In this document: piece after piece, positions 31,125 to 36,385 of the stretch
Position numbering within the stretch: position 1 is the stretch's first letter
How the letters are laid out: each line of letters starts with the position of its first letter
NCBI GenBank assembly: GCA_900316715.1
Contig: ONEC01000033.1
Coordinates: 9,313 to 45,697, forward strand
Length of the DNA stretch: 36,385 nt
Direction of reading: 5' to 3'
Source: an uncultured Eubacteriales bacterium
GTDB lineage: Bacteria > Bacillota > Clostridia > Lachnospirales > Lachnospiraceae
The notes under the pieces: generated by a model
What the model was told of the DNA's origin: nothing
The model's input: only the letters and a program-made list of their open reading frames with translations
Databases searched by the model: none
Program-made: the position numbers and the translations under genes

Positions 31125-32561
31125 CTACAATATATCATCTATACCATATTTTGAAGCAATTGATGTAAACTTATCAAGATTACCATTCACACTGCTTTCA
31201 AGCTTATTCTGTATCTCCTGATGTGCATTCTCATTGACGATATTTTTATATTCCATTTCAAGCATAGCTCTTTCGATAGCTATATATGTTTCGTCCTTCT
31301 CAAACTTGGTCTTAACATATATTCTGCCGTCTCTTTCACCAAGTTCCTTCTTGAAACGTTTATCCTTATTCTCAAAGTTAAGTGTTCCCGTAAACAGATC
31401 ACCCAGATCATGACTTGGAACTATACTGATAAATTCAGCATCCGGGAACTTCGTCTTATCAAACTTTGAATCCGGAGTAAGTTCAATTACTATGAATCTT
31501 CTTATTCCCAGATCATAAAGCGGCTTAATAGGAATATTATCGTTTATTCCGCCGTCCAGATATTTATTGCCTCTTATAGGAACCGGACTGTAAATGTACG
31601 GAAGCGCTGTGGATGCAAGAAGATAGTTATTAATATCCTCATCCAGAGCGTTATTCAGAAGGAAATATTCAGCAGTACAGCCATATGTCGGATCAATGCC
31701 GCTGTAATTTGCCGCACATTTTGAAGTACCGACGTATATAATCCTCTTTTCATTCCTTATCTGATTAAAGTCCATGTATTTATCGATCAGATTATTCATC
31801 TCTGTTCTTGAGAAATGCGTGTTACCCGCAGCTATCTGCTTCTCATCAAAGTCAAACAGCGTTCCCATATCGATCTCATCCCAGACTTTCTCCATCTTAT
31901 CGATGCCCATTGCGTATAAAACAGCATTTACGGCACCAATGGAAACACCTGAGATTGCAACAATGTTATCCAGAACACCTGCTTCAGAAAGGACCTTCAG
32001 CATACCAACCTGATATATGCCCTTTCCGCCGCCTCCTGCAAGGACAAGGCCTGTTCCATTCTTATCTATATCAATCTCCGGAATTGCAGGTTCCTGAGGA
32101 TCTAGCATAACAGCTTTCTTTGCATCTTCAAAGAATTGCTGAAGCTCTTCCTCTGCACTTACTTCGCGGAAATCTTCCTCTTTCTTTTCCGGAATAACCT
32201 CCCTGAAGTCATCATCATCTTCTTCGGGAGCTTCAACTTTCTTAATCTCATCCTGAAGTACCGGTTCAGGCTGAACCTCTTCCACCGGCTTATTCTCTGG
32301 TTTTACTTCCTCTACCGGTTCAGGCTTCTTGATTTCCTGGACAGGCTCTGCAACAATAGGAGCTGTCTCTTCCTTTACCTCTTTAAATTCATCTAAATCC
32401 GGGACTTCCACCTTTTCCGGTTCAAAAATCGGCTTGGAAGGCTCATCCTTTTTTTCAGCATTACTTACTGCCTGCTCAATCGCATCATACTTACTCATCA
32501 GATCATTTATCTCTGAATCGTTTCCCATTAATTTATTGAGTGCATCTAAATAACCATCCAT
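31125..32561 (-). CDS. Patatin-like phospholipase with long acidic N-terminal region
   Basis: The 478-residue protein has a patatin domain from about residue 170: oxyanion loop GGGGKG at 176-181, nucleophile Ser207 in GVSIG, and catalytic Asp336 in DGG. It should be a lipid acyl hydrolase. Residues 40-165 form a Pro/Glu/Val/Lys-rich, probably disordered spacer with two DFREV elements (118-122 and 130-134), preceded by a short helical N-terminus. No signal peptide or membrane helix is visible, so it is cytoplasmic or peripheral. GGGGGA precedes the ATG. It is the first gene of a likely four-gene - strand operon. Bacterial patatins can be toxins, but this one lacks secretion signals. Confidence 0.93.
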   Translation of the reverse strand: MDGYLDALNKLMGNDSEINDLMSKYDAIEQAVSNAEKKDEPSKPIFEPEKVEVPDLDEFKEVKEETAPIVAEPVQEIKKPEPVEEVKPENKPVEEVQPEPVLQDEIKKVEAPEEDDDDFREVIPEKKEEDFREVSAEEELQQFFEDAKKAVMLDPQEPAIPEIDIDKNGTGLVLAGGGGKGIYQVGMLKVLSEAGVLDNIVAISGVSIGAVNAVLYAMGIDKMEKVWDEIDMGTLFDFDEKQIAAGNTHFSRTEMNNLIDKYMDFNQIRNEKRIIYVGTSKCAANYSGIDPTYGCTAEYFLLNNALDEDINNYLLASTALPYIYSPVPIRGNKYLDGGINDNIPIKPLYDLGIRRFIVIELTPDSKFDKTKFPDAEFISIVPSHDLGDLFTGTLNFENKDKRFKKELGERDGRIYVKTKFEKDETYIAIERAMLEMEYKNIVNENAHQEIQNKLESSVNGNLDKFTSIASKYGIDDIL

Positions 32562-32608
32562 TCTTATCCCCCATTTATGCGAAAATACAACTACTTAAAC
32601 CTATTGTC

Positions 32609-32617
32609 ATTATATCA
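32609..32617 (-). promoter_or_regulatory. Extended -10 promoter of the patatin-kinase-DJ-1-GH42 run
   Basis: On the - strand TGATATAAT forms an extended -10 about 48 nt before the patatin ATG. It is identical in sequence to the extended -10 before radC. No clear -35 is visible 17-18 nt upstream, which is acceptable for extended -10 promoters. The site lies in the 110-nt gap between the two - strand gene groups. Confidence 0.5.
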
Positions 32618-32671
32618 AATATATATTGATTATTCCATACAGACGCTTGATCCGTGAATAATTAATGCACT

Positions 32672-33322
32672 TTAATTTCCGTGTTTTCCTACTATATTCA
32701 TAAATTGATCATAGAAACAGATCACTCTCATTTTCTTATACCCGTGTCTTGCCAATATATAGTCGGAAAATCCCGCATCAAAATGTCTAAGATGAAATCG
32801 ATACTTCCGGAAATCGCAAAGATCAAGATCGTAAAACAATACCAAAATTTCGGGATCTTTTGTATGTCTTCTTGATTCCTTCAGGATATGACATTTTATC
32901 TTCAGTACGTCTTCTCCGTCACCGATTATCATGAATTTTATTGCCGAAGCAATTATAATAAACACATTGGGAATAACGAAGAATATGACAAGTAATGACA
33001 TATTATCAGTTAAGACATTATAACCTTCTCTGATACATCCATATATATATGCGACCAATAAAATTCCGTTCCAGCCTGTAACTCCGATTAAGAAATCTCT
33101 TACCAGATGTTTTCTGTAAGCAAGGTATTCTCCATAGGTAAATCTTGATACAGCTTCACTTGAAGAAAGCTCTGCCAATATACGCGGATTTGCATTTAAT
33201 ACAAGCGAATTTTCTCTATGTCTTTTAATCAATGCATATATCAGCCATCCCAGCAACGGAAGTACAAAAACAATAGTTACACTTATTACTATCAACAAGA
33301 TGTCAAAATGAGATTTAGCCAT
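32672..33322 (-). CDS. Membrane protein of unknown function, about three TM helices
   Basis: I recognise no family. The 216-residue product has hydrophobic segments at about 8-32, 78-98 and 105-130, then a soluble C-terminal domain of about 85 residues with many Arg/Lys/His and a beta-rich look (ILVLFYDLDLCDFRKYRFHLRHFD). AAGGG lies just upstream of the ATG. It follows the LRR/C1 peptidase gene by 30 nt on the same strand, so they are probably co-transcribed. It could be a partner or membrane accessory of that peptidase, but nothing in its sequence proves this. Confidence 0.78.
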   Translation of the reverse strand: MAKSHFDILLIVISVTIVFVLPLLGWLIYALIKRHRENSLVLNANPRILAELSSSEAVSRFTYGEYLAYRKHLVRDFLIGVTGWNGILLVAYIYGCIREGYNVLTDNMSLLVIFFVIPNVFIIIASAIKFMIIGDGEDVLKIKCHILKESRRHTKDPEILVLFYDLDLCDFRKYRFHLRHFDAGFSDYILARHGYKKMRVICFYDQFMNIVGKHGN

Positions 33323-33352
33323 TTATCAGCCCTTCTGTTTTTTAATATTTCA

Positions 33353-35410
33353 TTATTTTTCGTAAACTGCTGTAATAAAACAGTTATTCGGTTCCTTCTC
33401 AATACCGAGTCGTGATTTAATGTCGGAAGAAGTCACGTCTACCCATTCATTTTCTATCAGAATATATGATTCTCCGGGACTCGATCCTGTTATATATGGA
33501 TCGATTATAGATTCTACACCGGGGCCTTCTACGGCAAGTTCATTATCAACAGTAACAGCCACTGCACATGATGATACGGTCTGTGGCTCGCTTAACTCGA
33601 TAAGATGATATCCCTTGGCATAATAGAACGCTTCTTCCGAATATAAAAGCTCTGAAAAATCGTTGTTATATATTTCGACCTTAACATTTGTCTTTGGTTC
33701 TACGGTTACAAATCCGACCGCATTCAAAGTTCCTTCATGATTGAATACACTCGCACCTGTGGTCGTATCTCCTGTAGACACTGTAAGATTTGAGGAATAA
33801 GCATGTCCCAATACTTCCGCATCCGCTTTTTTTAGGTCAAAACAGCTCACTTCATAAAGCAGTGAGTCATAAGAAATCCAGTAAAATCCACCTTTACTCC
33901 ATTTATCTCCATGACTGTTCTGGGCAAGCCATGCACCGTCATGCTCGGGATTATCATGAAAATTATCCTTACTGTAATTATCGTTCCATCCGACTATTAC
34001 AACCGAATGATCGTCATCAGTATTCGGAAGTGCATATAGAGTCATATAACCTTCCGGTCCGGGATATACTCTATCCGATATTCCGATCTGAACAGCTCCG
34101 TACTTCTGCACGGCTCTCTTAATATCTTCAACTGAAGCACCCTCATACATGTTCATATCTTTAAGAATGTGTCCATCATAACCATAAGCAAAAAGCCTGC
34201 AGAGATCATAGGTACGACCGCCTATCTCAAATTCATCCATATAATCAGGCAGTATTCTTCCTTCAGGCCACCTATCCCGGTCACCGATACAATTTGTAAC
34301 TATATCATCTGATGGATAGAGAAGCCTGTCACCGTAAAGCTTTTGGTTATTTATATCAATAGTCGTACAGCATGCATACGCCCAACAGTCGCCTCGTAAC
34401 TGAGACTTAATCTCTGTCACACATCCGTCTTCAAGAGATGAATATTCTTCCGGCAGATTGCCCTCCGCAATTTCATAATCTATACCGTTTTCCACAGCAT
34501 ATTCATAAGCCGCAGATTGAGCGGAACATATGATCTTTATATTCTCTTTTCCGATTGCATTATCCTCTATGAACTGTACGCTGTCCGGTATAGTTATCAC
34601 TTCCAGAGAATCACAGGAATCAAAGGCCAGAGCCTTAATATTTCTTACACCGTCTTCTATTACCACGGATTTAAGATTGTCGCAATCCCAATATGCAGCA
34701 AACTCAATTGTATTTATATTTCCGCCAATAGTTACATCAGTTATCTTATCATTATCCACAAAGGCCATATCAGCGACCTTGCTTCCCTTATCGATAATGA
34801 CACTTCCTTCTGCTCCTCCTCCGCCTATAACTCTGTCGGATATTACCGCATAGGTTTCTCCGTCTTTCACTTCTTCAAGCCACGGAGTTCCCTCGAAGCT
34901 GCTTCCGTTAAGTTCTGTCATATCCACATTAATGTTTACATTTGCAAGAGATGAACATCCAGAGAAAGAGCCTCTCGTATTCTGCGCATCAGCGGTTCCG
35001 ATCTTTTCAACGCTGTCGGGAATATCAATTTCTGTAAGAGCTTTACAGTCCCTGAAAGAACCGGACCATATCCACTTTATGCCGTCACCTAAAATAACAG
35101 ACTTTAGATTCGGCATTTCGATAAATGAATTATATATAAGTTCAACCGAACCGGGGATTTTCACCGATTCTATTTTTTCCTTTGTGCTTTTATGAGCATA
35201 TTCAAGTGTATTTACCTCAGTAACCGGCTTACCGTTTATTTCGGAGGGAATTACCAGATTCTTAGTTCTTCCGTTATAACCCTGTATTACAATATTTCCC
35301 TCAGTATTTTCAGTATATTTCCATTCATTTACTATATACCCCCTATAAAAAAAGAATCCGGCTACTCCTAGGAATAAAATAGCCAGAAATAATATTATAA
35401 CCTTCTTCAT
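33353..35410 (-). CDS. Leucine-rich-repeat surface protein with papain-like (C1) peptidase domain
   Basis: The 685-residue protein has an N-terminal hydrophobic signal/anchor (about 4-22). A BspA-type leucine-rich-repeat region follows at about 38-300, with units such as LTEIDIPDSVEKIG and LEVITIPDSVQFIE. A C1A cysteine peptidase domain comes next: Gln337, Cys342 (QLRGDCWAYA), His468 (DDHSVVIVGW) and Asn498 (AQNSHG). The C-terminal 150 residues resemble the lectin-like beta domain often fused to such peptidases in Lachnospiraceae. No LPXTG motif is seen, so anchoring is probably by the N-terminal helix. Its start codon and ribosome site are duplicated by a 53-bp tandem repeat. Extracellular protein degradation or adhesion is likely; the substrate is unknown. 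Confidence 0.9.
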   Translation of the reverse strand: MKKVIILFLAILFLGVAGFFFYRGYIVNEWKYTENTEGNIVIQGYNGRTKNLVIPSEINGKPVTEVNTLEYAHKSTKEKIESVKIPGSVELIYNSFIEMPNLKSVILGDGIKWIWSGSFRDCKALTEIDIPDSVEKIGTADAQNTRGSFSGCSSLANVNINVDMTELNGSSFEGTPWLEEVKDGETYAVISDRVIGGGGAEGSVIIDKGSKVADMAFVDNDKITDVTIGGNINTIEFAAYWDCDNLKSVVIEDGVRNIKALAFDSCDSLEVITIPDSVQFIEDNAIGKENIKIICSAQSAAYEYAVENGIDYEIAEGNLPEEYSSLEDGCVTEIKSQLRGDCWAYACCTTIDINNQKLYGDRLLYPSDDIVTNCIGDRDRWPEGRILPDYMDEFEIGGRTYDLCRLFAYGYDGHILKDMNMYEGASVEDIKRAVQKYGAVQIGISDRVYPGPEGYMTLYALPNTDDDHSVVIVGWNDNYSKDNFHDNPEHDGAWLAQNSHGDKWSKGGFYWISYDSLLYEVSCFDLKKADAEVLGHAYSSNLTVSTGDTTTGASVFNHEGTLNAVGFVTVEPKTNVKVEIYNNDFSELLYSEEAFYYAKGYHLIELSEPQTVSSCAVAVTVDNELAVEGPGVESIIDPYITGSSPGESYILIENEWVDVTSSDIKSRLGIEKEPNNCFITAVYEK

Positions 35411-35478
35411 TATGCCTTCCCCCTTAATAAAATAGCCAGAAATAATATTATAACCTTCTTCATTATGCCTTCCCCCTT
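35373..35478 (-). repeat. Exact tandem duplication, 2 x 53 bp, over the start of the LRR/C1 peptidase gene
   Basis: Bases 35373-35425 and 35426-35478 are identical over 53 bp and directly adjacent. Each unit contains, on the - strand, the AAGGGGGAAGG ribosome site, the ATG and the first 12 codons. The unit length is not a multiple of three. The copy nearer the gene is in frame with the full protein; the distal copy starts a short ORF. Confidence 0.98.
35410..35463 (-). CDS. 17-residue leader ORF made by the duplication, overlapping the peptidase start
   Basis: From the distal duplicated start (ATG at 35463-35461) the frame reads MKKVIILFLAILLRGKA and stops at TAA, which overlaps the ATG of the main gene as TAATG. 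It has the same strong ribosome site as the main gene. If translated, it would couple translation of the peptidase to a hydrophobic leader peptide. It is a by-product of duplication, and whether it has any function is unknown. Confidence 0.5.
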   Translation of the reverse strand: MKKVIILFLAILLRGKA

Positions 35479-35497
35479 TGTGCCTTCACTTATCCCA

Positions 35498-35503
35498 TTA
35501 TAT
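35498..35503 (-). promoter_or_regulatory. Candidate -10 of the LRR/C1 peptidase gene
   Basis: On the - strand TATAAT directly follows the T-run of the upstream gene's terminator (TTTTTTTATATAAT). A -35 at the usual distance would lie in the terminator stem (CTGGAG), which is poor. Placement about 35 nt before the distal duplicated ATG is sensible. Confidence 0.35.
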
Positions 35504-35546
35504 AAAAAAATCCTCCGAATCTCCAGTAAATTCAGAGACTCGGAAG
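35504..35546 (-). terminator. Hairpin terminator of the methyltransferase gene
   Basis: On the - strand a stem of about 10 bp is formed by TTCCGAGTCTC (35546-35536) with GAGATTCGGAG (35523-35513), including one G-T pair, and is followed by seven Ts. It lies about 45 nt after the methyltransferase stop. Confidence 0.75.
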
Positions 35547-35590
35547 AAAAAATTAATATACGATATCTATAAGAGATTTCTAATAAATCC

Positions 35591-36376
35591 TTACATTTTT
35601 CCGGCAACGATCATATATCTGTGAATCGTTCCCTCTATAAATCCTTTTTCTGAAATTATATTCTGTAATTTCAGCAGATTTTCAAAACATCTATCTACTG
35701 AGAAATCCGGAAACTCCCATACAATAACACGTGCAAACCATACAAATGCACCGACATCGTAAAATCTGATAGGTCTCCTTACCTCATCCGCCTGCAGAAT
35801 CTCGAATCCAGCTTTTTTAAGCAGCTTGACCTGATTATCCTTATTAAGTCCCGGAAAAGGATCCTCTGCTTCCGGAAGAACCATCTCTACCAGATCTCTG
35901 TCATTTTGGTCTCCTACCTGCTGGGTGATGAATAAACCGTTAGGCTTAAGAACTCTATGGAGCTCCTTAGGATCAAAATCTCCATGTCTGTTGATGCATG
36001 CGTCAAAGGATTCATCCTCAAAAGGAAAGTTTGATGCATCATTGCAAAATCTGAAATCAATTCCGAGCGGGAGCAGTCTTTCCTCACAAAGCTTTACATT
36101 AGGCTCCCAGCCCTCTGTTGCCGCAGTGTTCTTATATGGATGATTCAGTGAAAGAAGAAACTCTCCTCCGCCCGTATCATAGTCCATTATCTTCATATCA
36201 TCAGTCACATACTGATGGATCAATCCTGAATAGTCCCATGGCAGATTTGTATCTTCTTCAAACCGTCCGTCCAGATAGGAAAAATCCCATCCCTTGATAT
36301 GAGCTATCTCTTCCTCATGTTTCCATATTTCTCTTAATTCTTTTTCATTTAATTCTATTTCATTTGTTTTTTTCAT
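35591..36376 (-). CDS. Class I SAM-dependent methyltransferase
   Basis: The 261-residue protein has the Rossmann methyltransferase signatures: motif I IMDYDTGGGEFLLSL at about 63-77, FPFEDESFDACINRH and LHRVLKPNGLFITQQV. The N-terminal block ELREIWKHEEEIAHIKGWDFSYLDGR and the C-terminal EGTIHRYMIVAGKM are typical of a methyltransferase group common in Firmicutes whose substrate is unknown. The ATG at 36376 lies nine bases from the window edge, so the ribosome site is not visible and an earlier start cannot be excluded; the family-like N-terminus supports this ATG. A hairpin terminator follows the gene. Confidence 0.88.
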   Translation of the reverse strand: MKKTNEIELNEKELREIWKHEEEIAHIKGWDFSYLDGRFEEDTNLPWDYSGLIHQYVTDDMKIMDYDTGGGEFLLSLNHPYKNTAATEGWEPNVKLCEERLLPLGIDFRFCNDASNFPFEDESFDACINRHGDFDPKELHRVLKPNGLFITQQVGDQNDRDLVEMVLPEAEDPFPGLNKDNQVKLLKKAGFEILQADEVRRPIRFYDVGAFVWFARVIVWEFPDFSVDRCFENLLKLQNIISEKGFIEGTIHRYMIVAGKM

Positions 36377-36385
36377 TTCTGCATT

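Noticed and set aside
31221-32553. Several + strand frames opposite the patatin gene
   Set aside because: They mirror the repetitive acidic coding sequence and patatin codons on the other strand; the patatin catalytic residues decide the strand.

Overview
The window reads as a chromosomal segment of a Gram-positive anaerobe of the Clostridia, most likely Lachnospiraceae (Butyrivibrio/Pseudobutyrivibrio-like). This is inferred from moderate-to-low G+C, strong AGGAGG-type ribosome sites, the recU, mutSL-miaAB, mreCD-PBP2-rodA, sepF-divIVA and lspA-rluD neighbourhoods, GH42 and patatin proteins, and a leucine-rich-repeat/papain-like surface peptidase. I see no rRNA, tRNA, CRISPR array, insertion sequence or prophage.

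Positions 1-27,600 are all on the + strand and form a dense housekeeping block. It starts with the tail of an RsmF/NOL1-type rRNA methyltransferase, a small membrane protein, an RluA-family pseudouridine synthase, recU and nadE. The tRNA-modification and mismatch-repair run miaB-mutS-mutL-miaA follows, then a PLP lyase-like gene. After a promoter region come radC, the elongasome genes mreC-mreD-PBP2-rodA, a divergent methylglyoxal-synthase-like gene, a D,D-carboxypeptidase, a HlyD-like membrane adaptor, yggS, the division genes sepF and divIVA, and aroB-lspA-rluD. Many junctions overlap by 1-14 nt, so translational coupling is likely. A 285-nt intergenic region rich in repeats then precedes a chromosomal XerC/D-like tyrosine recombinase, which ends at a strong hairpin terminator.

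Positions 27,690-36,376 are all on the - strand. Read in the direction of transcription they are a SAM methyltransferase, a leucine-rich-repeat/C1 peptidase with a small membrane protein, and a probable operon of patatin-like phospholipase, cytidylate-kinase-like protein, DJ-1/PfpI protein and GH42 beta-galactosidase.

The most notable observations are four. (1) An exact 29-bp tandem duplication breaks the 5' end of mreC; removing one copy restores a normal MreC with its membrane anchor. (2) A second exact tandem duplication, 53 bp, at the start of the LRR/C1 peptidase gene duplicates the ribosome site and start codon and creates a 17-residue leader ORF with a TAATG stop-start overlap. (3) An array of five GGAAAACC-type boxes upstream of the recombinase is spaced close to whole helical turns, and two of the boxes lie in a long inverted repeat. 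(4) The methylglyoxal-synthase homologue lacks the catalytic aspartates of the family. No single clearly new multi-gene system is evident.
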